This document shows, one piece after another, positions 50,713 through 58,289 of a stretch of 64,000 nucleotides of DNA. The notes under the pieces were generated by a model, which saw nothing but the letters and a program-made list of their open reading frames with translations, ran no database searches and had not been told where the DNA came from. This DNA comes from UBA1306 sp964396415 (GTDB lineage Bacteria > Spirochaetota > Spirochaetia > Treponematales > Rectinemataceae). Position 1 is the stretch's first letter. Each line of letters begins with the position of its first letter. A program made the position numbers and the translations under genes. Location of the stretch: positions 1 to 64,000 of the forward strand of contig CAYNFM010000006.1 in NCBI GenBank assembly GCA_964396415.1, given 5' to 3'.

Positions 50713-51999
50713 ATGTCCGCATTGACGATTCCGCCCGCGGTGGGCGCAAAACACGATTTCCTCGCCCTCGGCGCCCTCGTCACGCGGCTCGATCCCGGGA
50801 TCGTCCCCTTCTCGATGGCCGATCGCTACCAGCTCCACGTCTCAGGCGGCGAGTACAACGTCGCCGCCAACCTCGCCCGCTGTTTCGGGATGAGGACGGC
50901 CATCGCCAGCGCCATGGTCGACAGGCTGCCCGTCGCGCTGAAGGTTCAGAACGCGGTCCGCGAAGCCGGCGTCGAGGCCTACTACGCGCGCTTCGAGCAC
51001 GACGGAGTGCGGGGACCCAATATTGCCCAGGTCTGGAGCGACCGCGGAAAGGGCGTTCGCGCGCCCGTCGTATTCTATAACCGGGCGAACGAGGCGGCCG
51101 CCCTCCTCGGGCCGGGCAGCTTCGACTGGGACGAGATCTTTGGCCCTGGCTCGCGCCAGGACTCGCGCCAGGGCCCGGGCGTCCGGTGGTTCCATTCGGG
51201 CGGCATCTTCTCGGCCCTCTCCCCCACCACTCCCGAGCTCGTCATCGAGGCGATGAGGGCGGCGAAGAAGGCCGGGGCTGTGACCTCCTTCGATCTCAAC
51301 TACCGAGCCAAGCTCTGGGCCGTCGCCAGCGGAGCTGGCGTCGCCAGCGGAGCTGGCGTCGGCAGCATGGCTGGCGGCGTCGACGAAGCCGGCGGCGCGG
51401 GGGGCAAAGCCGGCGAGGCCGGAGCTGCAGGCGCGACAACCGCAGCCAAAGACGCCCCCGCCAAGGCCCAAGCCGTCCTCTGCCGCATCGCGCAGCTGAC
51501 CGACGTCCTCGTCGGCAACGAGGAGGACCTCCAGCTCGGCCTCGGCCTAGCGGGGCCGAGCGTCGAGCCCGCGGCGACATCGGGCGGGACCTCCACCGTC
51601 GGGCCCGGCGCGATCCCGTCCAAACTCGACCCGACCGCCTTCCTCGGCATGATGGCCGAAGTGAAGAATAGATTCCCCAACATTAAGGCCGTGGCGACCA
51701 CACTCCGCGAAGTGCATTCGACCGACCGCCACGACTGGAGCGCCGTGCTTTGGCTCGACGGCCGAAGCTACGTCGCCCCGACCTGCCGGCTCGACGTCTA
51801 CGACCGCGTCGGCGGCGGCGACGGTTTCGCGGCCGGCCTCTTCTACGGCCTCATGAGCGGGCGCTCGCCGGCCGAGTCCCTCGCCCTCGGCTGGGCCCAC
51901 GGCGCCCTCCTCACTACCTTTCCGGGAGACACCACAATGGCCACGCTCGATCAAGTCGAGGCTTTCGCCCAAGGCGGCTCGGCGAGGATTCAAAGATGA
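50713..51999 (+). CDS. kdgK: PfkB-family kinase, probable 2-keto-3-deoxygluconate kinase, with Gly/Ala insertion
   Basis: A 428-residue ribokinase-fold enzyme, longer than the usual 310-350. Landmarks: SGGEYNVAANLARCFGM, RWFHSGGIFSALS, TSFDLNYRAKLW, VGNEEDLQLGLG and the catalytic Asp370 in VGGGDGFAAGLF. The overall pattern fits 2-dehydro-3-deoxygluconokinase, which phosphorylates KDG from hexuronates. Residues 204-252 are a low-complexity Gly/Ala stretch arising partly from 18-bp repeats, and residues 144-156 hold a smaller repeat-derived insert. GAGGAG precedes the ATG. It follows gnd after the three-hairpin element and is probably transcribed separately. Confidence 0.82.
   Translation: MSALTIPPAVGAKHDFLALGALVTRLDPGIVPFSMADRYQLHVSGGEYNVAANLARCFGMRTAIASAMVDRLPVALKVQNAVREAGVEAYYARFEHDGVRGPNIAQVWSDRGKGVRAPVVFYNRANEAAALLGPGSFDWDEIFGPGSRQDSRQGPGVRWFHSGGIFSALSPTTPELVIEAMRAAKKAGAVTSFDLNYRAKLWAVASGAGVASGAGVGSMAGGVDEAGGAGGKAGEAGAAGATTAAKDAPAKAQAVLCRIAQLTDVLVGNEEDLQLGLGLAGPSVEPAATSGGTSTVGPGAIPSKLDPTAFLGMMAEVKNRFPNIKAVATTLREVHSTDRHDWSAVLWLDGRSYVAPTCRLDVYDRVGGGDGFAAGLFYGLMSGRSPAESLALGWAHGALLTTFPGDTTMATLDQVEAFAQGGSARIQR
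51325..51360 (+). repeat. Two perfect 18-bp tandem repeats inside the KDG kinase gene
   Basis: GCCAGCGGAGCTGGCGTC is repeated exactly (51325-51342 and 51343-51360), with a third diverged copy after it. A smaller 12-bp direct repeat, CTCGCGCCAGGA/G, lies at 51150-51173. Both keep the reading frame. Confidence 0.85.
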
Positions 52000-52036
52000 A
52001 GCCGAGCAGAGCCGCCTATGACTCGGCGAGGATTCA
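51978..52036 (+). repeat. 15-bp direct repeat at the end of the KDG kinase gene
   Basis: CTCGGCGAGGATTCA occurs at 51978-51992 (coding the last residues of the kinase) and again at 52022-52036, where the same residues SARIQR and a stop could be read. It looks like a partial duplication of the gene end. Confidence 0.6.
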
Positions 52037-52056
52037 GCGCTAATCCTTCTCGATGC

Positions 52057-52085
52057 TTGTCGCCGAACCACCTACGCGCTATATT
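52057..52085 (+). promoter_or_regulatory. Promoter of the vapBC operon
   Basis: TTGTCG (52057-52062), a 17-bp spacer and TATATT (52080-52085), 18 bp before the antitoxin start. Confidence 0.5.
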
Positions 52086-52103
52086 GAACCATGGAGGCGA
52101 ACC

Positions 52104-52358
52104 ATGAGCTCATTGACTATCCATTCCATAGACGTCGTTCTCGATGACCGCCTGACGGAAGAAGCCCGGAAAAACAAGAAAAGCAAAAACCAATTAATCA
52201 AGGAAATCCTGGCCCGTTCCCTCGGCATGACGGAGGGGGGACTCTACAGCGACGATTATCGCGAGTTTTGCGGAGTCTGGACCACGGCCGAGCATCAAGC
52301 CTTCGAGGCGTCTCAGACGGGAAATGCCTCTATCGATACCGAGGATTGGCCTTCGTGA
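52104..52358 (+). CDS. vapB: VapB-type antitoxin
   Basis: An 84-residue protein upstream of a PIN-domain toxin. The N-terminal part (LTIHSIDVVLDDRLTEEARK, then SKNQLIKEILARSLG) has the beta strand-helix-helix look of a ribbon-helix-helix DNA-binding domain. The acidic C-terminal tail (TGNASIDTEDWPS) would wrap and block the toxin. GGAGG 6 nt before the ATG sets the start. The stop overlaps the toxin GTG start (GTGA), the usual coupling that keeps antitoxin in excess. It probably autoregulates the promoter at 52057-52085. Confidence 0.8.
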   Translation: MSSLTIHSIDVVLDDRLTEEARKNKKSKNQLIKEILARSLGMTEGGLYSDDYREFCGVWTTAEHQAFEASQTGNASIDTEDWPS

Positions 52359-52747
52359 ACCGTGTTCTGCTCGATACCAACGCCTATACCGCCCTGATGG
52401 CGGGCGATGTACGCGTAGCCGTCGAGCTGGCCCATGGCGATGCCGTTCTGCTTTCCCCGATAGTCGTCGGCGAGCTCTATGACGGATTCATGAATGGGGA
52501 GCGAAATCGAGAGAATCGGGCCATTCTCTCGAAATTTCGGGAAAAGCCCCGCACAATCTGCGTGCCGATTACCGATACGACGGCGGATTGGTTCGCCGAG
52601 ATCAAACGCATGCTCAGGAAGAAAGGTCGCCCCATCCCGATAAACGATGTATGGATCGCCGCGAGCTGCATGGAGCACGGCGCCCGCCTCATAACCTTCG
52701 ACACGCATTTCTCCGAAATCGATGGCCTCCTTCGCTGGGAAGCCTAG
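52355..52747 (+). CDS. vapC: VapC-type PIN-domain toxin ribonuclease
   Basis: A 130-residue PIN-domain protein with the acidic catalytic set: Asp7 in LLDTNAY, Glu40 in VVGELYDG, Asp98 in INDVWIAA and Asp116 in TFDTHFSEID. VapC toxins cleave tRNA or rRNA and halt translation when the antitoxin is lost. The gene begins with GTG within the antitoxin stop. All key residues are present, so the module looks functional. It borders a repeat-rich, gene-poor patch and a broken regulator, which suggests an acquired locus. Confidence 0.87.
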   Translation: MNRVLLDTNAYTALMAGDVRVAVELAHGDAVLLSPIVVGELYDGFMNGERNRENRAILSKFREKPRTICVPITDTTADWFAEIKRMLRKKGRPIPINDVWIAASCMEHGARLITFDTHFSEIDGLLRWEA

Positions 52748-52752
52748 GCCTT

Positions 52753-52778
52753 CCTTAGCCTTAGCCTTAGCCTTAGCC
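52753..52778. repeat. Hexanucleotide microsatellite (CCTTAG)4
   Basis: Four perfect CCTTAG copies followed by CC, immediately after the vapC stop. It is non-coding and could vary in copy number between strains. Confidence 0.85.
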
Positions 52779-52826
52779 CCCAAAATATTACCAGCATTGT
52801 CGGAATTAATTCCTTCAGTTGAAAAC

Positions 52827-52931
52827 GGAGGAATTTACCACTGGTCGCGGAGGAATTTATCAGTGGTCGCGGCCGATTTTACCAGTGGTCGCGGAGGATT
52901 TTATCAGTGGTCCCGGCCGACTTTACCAGTG
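52827..52931. repeat. 22-bp tandem repeat, 4.8 copies
   Basis: Five successive units at 52827, 52849, 52871, 52893 and 52915 share the core TTTA(C/T)CAGTGGTC with GGAGGA or GGCCGA starts alternating between units. There are no unique spacers, so it is not a CRISPR array. The alternation suggests a 44-bp higher-order unit. It resembles the multiple binding-site repeats at ends of IS21-like elements, but no transposase gene is present. The 52748-53111 stretch holds only this and the microsatellite. Confidence 0.8.
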
Positions 52932-53111
52932 AAGAATTCCTCTTCCGCAACTGGAGCCGCTTTAGGCGGCCAGGCAAGCGCCTGATTGATAAAAACCGGC
53001 ACTTGTCTGGTTCCCGAGCTCAAGTAAAAAGCTTCTTCGCGAGCGGAACGGCTTCTGAGAGGACCAATGCTTCGGGGAGATCGACTTCGAATCCTTACTG
53101 ACCCGGCAAAA

Positions 53112-53711
53112 TCAAGAGGAAGGCCCAACCGAGGACATAGCGCGGGACTTCCCCATGCTCGCTTGGTCCCGATACTCTTTGGGGGTTAAATCCGACCATT
53201 TCTTGAAGGCTTTGCGGAAGGCGCTCGTGTCGGAAAAACCGAGCATATAGGCAATATCTTCGATCGATTGGTTTTCCCGGAGGTATTTCTTGGCTAGTCG
53301 CTGGCGGGTATCGTTGAGGAGATCGCTGAAGTTCTGGCCCTCTTCCTTTAAATAGACCTGGAGTGTACGCACGCTCATCGACATCTCGCTCGCGATGGCG
53401 CGAATGGATGGCGATGCCTCGTCCAGGTGCGCCAGGATGCGCTCGACGACTTGGCGGGCGACCTTGCGGAGCTCATCGAGGTCAGCCAGGTATTCCCGGG
53501 CCTAGCCTTCGAAATACTCTCGAAGCTGAGGATTCGGGCACAGAACGGGAATCTTGATGATACGGGTTTCCAGGGTCATGCTGCTCTGCTTCCCATCGAA
53601 ATAAACGGGCCGGCATGCTATCATCCGGCCCGGTCGGAGTCGATTCTTTGCGCTTTTCGACATGATTGCTGCGCTATCGGACATGTACGGGCCGACGGGA
53701 CGGTAGTACAC
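53112..53711 (-). pseudogene. AraC-family regulator, truncated and with an internal stop
   Basis: The C-terminal 130 or so residues are a good AraC DNA-binding domain: SPSIRAIASEMSMSVRTLQ, LAKKYLRENQSIEDIAYMLG and FSDTSAFRKAFKKWSDLTPK. Reading upstream in the same frame, an amber stop at 53504-53502 interrupts what homologues would read as YFEG(Y)AREYLADL, consistent with a Tyr codon changed to TAG. Beyond it the frame continues (LETRIIKIPVLCPNPQLREY) but most of the N-terminal ligand-binding domain is missing. The gene is therefore broken at least twice. A short protein from an internal ATG at 53384 could still be made. Confidence 0.75.
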
Positions 53712-53774
53712 TGAAAGCCTAGGATCGGCTCGGCTGGAGCCGATATGGAGACAGACCGGGAAAGGGGAGAGATC

Positions 53775-54155
53775 ATGCGGCTTCTTCGAACGATTTTCTT
53801 AGTTCTAGCGTGCGGGCTATTAATCGCGGGATGCACCACCTTCAAGGCCTCGGGGCTCGCGGTTATTCCCGCCGGCGGCAACTATACGATCGTCGGCGAT
53901 TTCCACACCGAAGTCTGGATCAATGAATTCCTGGGCGCTTCAGCCGGCCCAAAGCTCTTCAACATTACGGCCGATGCGACCGACAGCCCGATTTGGGCGG
54001 CGATCGATGAGCAGGTACGGCAACGCGGAGGAATAGGAGCGATCAATATCGCGATAGAGCATAAGGCTTCGTTCGCCAATCTGCTGCTCAATGCGCTCAC
54101 CAGCGGACTCTATGCCCCGAGTATCGTGCGGATATCGGGAACGGTAATAAAATAG
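53775..54155 (+). CDS. Small putative lipoprotein
   Basis: A 126-residue protein with a lipoprotein signal peptide: basic start MRLLR, hydrophobic core TIFLVLACGLLIAG and lipobox LIAGC, so Cys becomes lipidated. The mature part has VIPAGGNYTIVGDFHTEVW and ends with LLLNALTSGLYAPSIVRISGTV, a pattern I have seen in small spirochaetal and TRL-like lipoproteins; no function is known. GGGGAGAG precedes the ATG at 53775; an upstream ATG at 53745 would spoil the signal peptide. Confidence 0.75.
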   Translation: MRLLRTIFLVLACGLLIAGCTTFKASGLAVIPAGGNYTIVGDFHTEVWINEFLGASAGPKLFNITADATDSPIWAAIDEQVRQRGGIGAINIAIEHKASFANLLLNALTSGLYAPSIVRISGTVIK

Positions 54156-54224
54156 CGAACGTATTCTTCGAGGCCAGCGATCTATGCTATTACGACGATA
54201 GCGGCGCGCCGGCGGCTATGGATT

Positions 54225-55157
54225 CTAGTGCTCCGCCTTGCCCGCGATGAGATACATCCCGGCCACTATGACCAGCGTGCCTCCGATCATGCCGGCCGTA
54301 ATGCGCTCCCCCAAAAGCAGGGCTCCCCAAACGAAGCCGAAGACGGGCATCAAGAAGGTTACCATGAGGGCCTTCGTCGGTCCGGCCGAGGCCACGAGCC
54401 GATAGTAGATGAGATAGGCGATAGCGCTGCAGAAGAGGGCGAACGCGAGGACGGAAGCGACGATGCCCATCGTTATCCTACCCGGCGGAGGCGCGAGCCA
54501 TAAGGCAGGCAGCAAGAGCAGGCCGAGGATGAGCTGGCTTCCGGCGGCAACCGCCTTCGGCTCGATAGCATTCGACCATTTCTTGATATAGACGCCAGCG
54601 AGGCCATAGAATGCGGTCGCCGCTATGCAGGCCGCGATCGCGAGGAGCGTAGTCCCGGTAGCCGCCTCGCCGCTCAAGCCGCTGACCAGCCCCACTCCCG
54701 CGAGGCCGAGGACGATTCCCAGGACCTTCCTTCTGGTCAGCCGCTCCTTCAGGAAGAAGGCGGAGAAGACGGCGCCGAACATCGGCGACAGGGCGTTCAG
54801 GATCACCTCGACCGACGAGGCGATGGACAGGGAGGCGAAGGAAAAGAGGACGAAGGGTATGGCCGAATTGAGCAGGCCGATGATCAGGTACTGCCGCCAC
54901 CGCTCTCGCAAGCGCAGGCGAGAGCGGGAAAGTAGGGAAAAGACGCACAGCGCCGCGCCCGCGATCAGCAGCCGCATCCCAACGGTGACGAAGGGCCCGA
55001 GAACGGGCGTAAGGTATCGATAGAACATGAAGGCGCTACCCCAGATCGCCGAGAGAAGGGTCAGGAGAGCTACGTCGATCGAGCTGATGGGAACCTCCTC
55101 GCAGATGGGGAGAGGATATGCTTCCCCGAGGAAGCCGGTCCACCGAAAAAACGACAA
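54225..55157 (-). CDS. EamA/DMT-family transporter
   Basis: About ten transmembrane helices in two EamA repeats (LLTLLSAIWGSAFMFYRYL at the start, and LASVLAFALFCSAIAYLIYY with the second repeat ending ITAGMIGGTLVIVAGM). Such proteins export amino acids or other metabolites. The annotated start is a TTG at 55157 giving 310 residues, but the 20-odd extra residues look unlike a helix start. A strong GAGGAGG at 55100-55094 is followed 5 nt later by ATC at 55088, where homologues would be expected to begin; a non-standard or mutated start is possible. Confidence 0.82.
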   Translation of the reverse strand: MSFFRWTGFLGEAYPLPICEEVPISSIDVALLTLLSAIWGSAFMFYRYLTPVLGPFVTVGMRLLIAGAALCVFSLLSRSRLRLRERWRQYLIIGLLNSAIPFVLFSFASLSIASSVEVILNALSPMFGAVFSAFFLKERLTRRKVLGIVLGLAGVGLVSGLSGEAATGTTLLAIAACIAATAFYGLAGVYIKKWSNAIEPKAVAAGSQLILGLLLLPALWLAPPPGRITMGIVASVLAFALFCSAIAYLIYYRLVASAGPTKALMVTFLMPVFGFVWGALLLGERITAGMIGGTLVIVAGMYLIAGKAEH

Positions 55158-55191
55158 GTAATCGCCATTCTCGAATCGTATCCGAGACCGT

Positions 55192-55242
55192 CTTAATGAT
55201 TGGATTAAGCGCTTCTTAATGCCGGTCGCGCGAAGCTTAATG
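55192..55242. promoter_or_regulatory. Three CTTAATG direct repeats upstream of the KdpE-like regulator
   Basis: CTTAATG at 55192, 55215 and 55236, about 21-23 bp apart (two helical turns), with an inverted ATTAAGC at 55204. OmpR-family regulators bind such direct repeats, so the gene at 55313 may regulate itself here. Confidence 0.45.
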
Positions 55243-55312
55243 TATTTCAGCTAGTCGCCATGAGAGCCGTAGGATTATCTTTGTCGCCTAGAGGGTACAT
55301 GGAGGCGAAACG

Positions 55313-55993
55313 ATGCGACGGGTCCTCGTGCTCGGCGACGAGCTTCAGAGCAGGAATTTCCTCAAGATCAGTCTTGAGAGGAACGGCTACGATGTCCATG
55401 CCGCGGCGACGAGCGACGAAGGACTGCGTTCCCTGAGGATGTTCGGTCCGGATATAGTCCTTCTCGAGCTGAAGCCGCGCGATCCCGAAGGCTCCAGGAT
55501 ACTCGCCGATTTAAAGTCGAAGTCGTCCATACCGGTCCTCGTCCTTTCCGTCGCGGGCTTCGAGAGCGACGCCGCGGCTCTCTTGAACGCGGGAGCGGAC
55601 GATTACATGGCCATACCCTTCGACGTGGAGGAGCTTCTCGCGCGAATGAACGTGGCGCTGCGCCGAACCCTACCCGCGTTCAAGGATCAGGTGATAGCCT
55701 GCGGGGATCTCACGGTGGATCTCGGCGGCCGCTCCGTATCCATGGAGGACCGCGAGGTCGACCTCACTTCCGCGGAATTCGAAATCCTAGCCTACCTGGT
55801 CCGGAACAGAGGAGAGGGCGTCACGTTGGCGAAAATGCTGGCGGAGCTCTGGGGCCCCCTCGCGGCCGTAGAGCGTGGAAGCCTGCACGACCACATCGCG
55901 TCGCTCAGGCGAAAGATCGAACGCGATTCCTTGCGACCGGATTTCCTCCTCTCCGAGCCCGGTATCGGGTATCTCTTTTCCTGCTCGGCATAG
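55313..55993 (+). CDS. Atypical OmpR/KdpE-like response regulator
   Basis: A 226-residue regulator with a receiver domain (1-120) and a winged-helix output domain (130-226, VDLTSAEFEILAYLVRNRG and DHIASLRRKIERD). The receiver has lost key residues: the phospho-acceptor position is Glu52 in VLLELKPRD where Asp is normal, and the conserved Lys is Ile101 in YMAIPFDVEEL. Asp9-Glu10 remain. It probably works without phosphorylation, with Glu52 perhaps mimicking it. There is no kinase gene next to it. GGAGG lies 7-8 nt before the ATG. Confidence 0.85.
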   Translation: MRRVLVLGDELQSRNFLKISLERNGYDVHAAATSDEGLRSLRMFGPDIVLLELKPRDPEGSRILADLKSKSSIPVLVLSVAGFESDAAALLNAGADDYMAIPFDVEELLARMNVALRRTLPAFKDQVIACGDLTVDLGGRSVSMEDREVDLTSAEFEILAYLVRNRGEGVTLAKMLAELWGPLAAVERGSLHDHIASLRRKIERDSLRPDFLLSEPGIGYLFSCSA

Positions 55994-56080
55994 CGGGGGC
56001 GGGCGGCCTGGGCTAATTAAAGCAAGGGTGGGCGTCCCCTCGACGTCGCGCGCCTCCCGACTCGCGGCGCCGGCGCGCCC

Positions 56081-56935
56081 TTAGACGTTGTCCGCGAGGT
56101 ATCCGCCGTCGATGGGGATGGTGACCCCCGTCACGAAGCCGCTCGCGGCCGCGCTCGCCAGGAAGATGACGGCGCCTCGCAGCTCGGACTTGTCGCCGAA
56201 TCGGCCATAGGGCGTACGCGCGACGATGGACTTGCCGCGCGCCGTGAGCTCGCCCGTCTTCTCGTCGAAGAGAAGGGCCCTGTTCTGGTTGCCGACGAAG
56301 AACCCGGGGGCGATGCCGTTGACGCGGATCCCATGGGGCGCGAGCTCCTTGGCGAGGGCTTCGGTCAGGTTGAGGACGGCGGCCTTGGCCGCGTCGTAGG
56401 CCCAGACGCCGGAGAGGGGCTTGTAGCTCGACATCGAGGACATGTTGACGATCGAGCCCTTGATCCCGGCGGCGATCCAGTAGCGCGCGAAGGCCCGGGT
56501 CGGGGTTACGAGTCCCGCCATCAGGTTGAGATCGACGATTTCCATGAAGAGCTTCTCGTCGACCTCCACGAAGGGGGCCTTGCCCTGATTGCCTCCGACG
56601 CCGTTGACGAGGACGTCGGGAGGGCCGATGAGCCCTTCCGTCTCGCGTATCGCGGCCTCGCAGGCGGCCGAGTCCGCCGTGTCGACGGTAAGGGCCTCGA
56701 CGCGGCCCGCGCCTGCGTCGCGATCGCCGTCGGCGACGCGACCACTGTCGGCGACGGCCGCCCTGACGGCGGCCGCGGCCTCCCGCATCGGATGGTTGGT
56801 CCCGCGGCCCCATAGGCAGACGTCCGCGCCCGCCTTGGCCAGCCCTATGGCCAGCTCGGCGGGTATGCCTCCCGCCCCTCCCGTGACGACCGCCCGCCTG
56901 AGCTTGAGCGAGAACATTTCCTCGAGATACGTCAT
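56081..56935 (-). CDS. SDR-family oxidoreductase, probable D-mannonate/fructuronate reductase
   Basis: A 284-residue short-chain dehydrogenase: cofactor loop VVTGGAGGIPAELAIGLA, DVLVNGVGGNQGKA, the catalytic Ser in NMSSMSSY, Tyr/Lys in AYDAAKAAV and the C-terminal IPIDGGYL. The GVGGN segment and its place beside a tagaturonate/fructuronate epimerase gene suggest reduction of fructuronate to mannonate in hexuronate breakdown (inference). GGAGGG precedes the ATG. It begins 11 bp after the epimerase stop. Confidence 0.82.
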   Translation of the reverse strand: MTYLEEMFSLKLRRAVVTGGAGGIPAELAIGLAKAGADVCLWGRGTNHPMREAAAAVRAAVADSGRVADGDRDAGAGRVEALTVDTADSAACEAAIRETEGLIGPPDVLVNGVGGNQGKAPFVEVDEKLFMEIVDLNLMAGLVTPTRAFARYWIAAGIKGSIVNMSSMSSYKPLSGVWAYDAAKAAVLNLTEALAKELAPHGIRVNGIAPGFFVGNQNRALLFDEKTGELTARGKSIVARTPYGRFGDKSELRGAVIFLASAAASGFVTGVTIPIDGGYLADNV

Positions 56936-56946
56936 CGGACCCTCCG

Positions 56947-58197
56947 TCAGATCGAGAAGAGCGGCGCCAGGTGCCGCTCCCAGAGATTGGCAGTGACGTT
57001 GCGCGACACCGACGCCTCGTGCCTATCGAGGGCATCGAGATAGCGGCTCCCCATCCTGGCGGCGACCCTGAAGCCCACGTGGACGAGCTGACGCATGCCG
57101 GGGTCGAAGCGGGGCTCGGACTCGACGTGCCGAAGGGCGGCCGCGAGCGCGGGGCCGTCCCAGGCGTCCACTGCCGAAGGCGCGGGCAGCTTGTCCCTGT
57201 CGATGTCCACGACGGCGGCGTAGGGCGCCACGACCTCGTCGAAGCTCTCGTAGGCGGCCCGATAGACTTCCTTGGCCATCGCGAGCCCGTCGCCGCCCGC
57301 CTCCGCGAGACCGACGATCTCCTCGAGCCAGGTGGTGCCGGCCGTCTTGAGGTGGAGGCCCGCGTCCTCGCGACGAACTATCTCGCCGATGCCGCGATAG
57401 AGGCTGAACTTGTCGCTGCCCGAATGGACCGAGAGCTTGAGGCTCGAGGGCAGGCCGAGGGCGGAGGAGGCCCACTTCGCGACGCGGACGTCGGCCTCGA
57501 ACTCCCTGAGGAAGGCCGCAACGTTCCCGACGTAGTCGACGCCCTTGTTGAAGCGGCCCGAGAACTTGGGCGCGATCGTCTGCACGGGCAGGTCCTCGTC
57601 GGCGAGGGCGGCGAGGATGACGGCGAGCTCGGCCGGGCTCTGCGGCGTCTCGGTCTCGTCCATCGAGACCTCGGTCACGAAGTCGTCGTCGTCGGACATG
57701 TCCAGGCCCCGGAGCTCCCGAACGCGTCGGTAGGTCTTGGCCGCCTCGTTCACGGCGAGGAGATAGCGCGCCGCGGCGGCCCGCATCGCCGGCAGGTCGA
57801 GGCTCGCGGGGAGCCCGGGCGAGGAGGGAAGGTCGGCGTGCAGCTTCAGGAAGGCCTCGACAGCTTCGGAGTCGGCGTCCTTGCCGATGAAGTCGGCGAC
57901 GTCGAGGGTGAAGAAATCGCAGTGCGGCGCGAAAGCCTCCACCGTGGCTAGGCCGACGTGGTCGGCGTCGACGTAATAGGGGCCCGTCCAGCCGCTCTCG
58001 CGTATCGCGCGATCGGCGGCGGCGCGCTGGTCGGCCGGCCCCGTCCCGATGAGCTTGTGCTCCCGGTTGCTTTTATTCCATACGATGGCGGCCTCCGCTC
58101 CCCTATCTCGGGCCTTCTTGAAGGCGGCTATCTGCGCGAGGCCCTCGCGACCGAAGCGGTCCCCCGTACCTATCGAGAATCGTTCGATGATTTTCAT
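56947..58197 (-). CDS. UxaE-like tagaturonate/fructuronate epimerase
   Basis: A 416-residue protein with the features I associate with UxaE, the tagaturonate-fructuronate epimerase first described in Thermotoga: FSIGTGDRFGREGLAQIAAF near the start, VWNKSNREHKLIGT, YYVDADHVGL, TIAPKFSGRFNKGVDYVG, and SVHSGSDKFSLYRGIGEI, where His and Asp could bind metal. It would join galacturonate and glucuronate degradation. The downstream SDR gene and the KDG kinase at 50713 fit the same pathway, although uronate isomerase and mannonate dehydratase are not in the window. Confidence 0.8.
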   Translation of the reverse strand: MKIIERFSIGTGDRFGREGLAQIAAFKKARDRGAEAAIVWNKSNREHKLIGTGPADQRAAADRAIRESGWTGPYYVDADHVGLATVEAFAPHCDFFTLDVADFIGKDADSEAVEAFLKLHADLPSSPGLPASLDLPAMRAAAARYLLAVNEAAKTYRRVRELRGLDMSDDDDFVTEVSMDETETPQSPAELAVILAALADEDLPVQTIAPKFSGRFNKGVDYVGNVAAFLREFEADVRVAKWASSALGLPSSLKLSVHSGSDKFSLYRGIGEIVRREDAGLHLKTAGTTWLEEIVGLAEAGGDGLAMAKEVYRAAYESFDEVVAPYAAVVDIDRDKLPAPSAVDAWDGPALAAALRHVESEPRFDPGMRQLVHVGFRVAARMGSRYLDALDRHEASVSRNVTANLWERHLAPLFSI

Positions 58198-58289
58198 CGG
58201 CCGATTCTAGCATCTTCGCCCTCTCCTTGCGAGTCGGCCGGACAAGGTGCTACTGTTGGGCGGGACCGGGACGCAGCGGGAGGCATGGC

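Noticed and set aside
52827..52931. CRISPR-like repeat array
   Set aside because: Units are directly adjacent with no unique spacers and there are no cas genes.
52722..52985. Short plus-strand frame through the repeats after vapC
   Set aside because: It only reads through the microsatellite and tandem repeat and has no ribosome binding site or family similarity.
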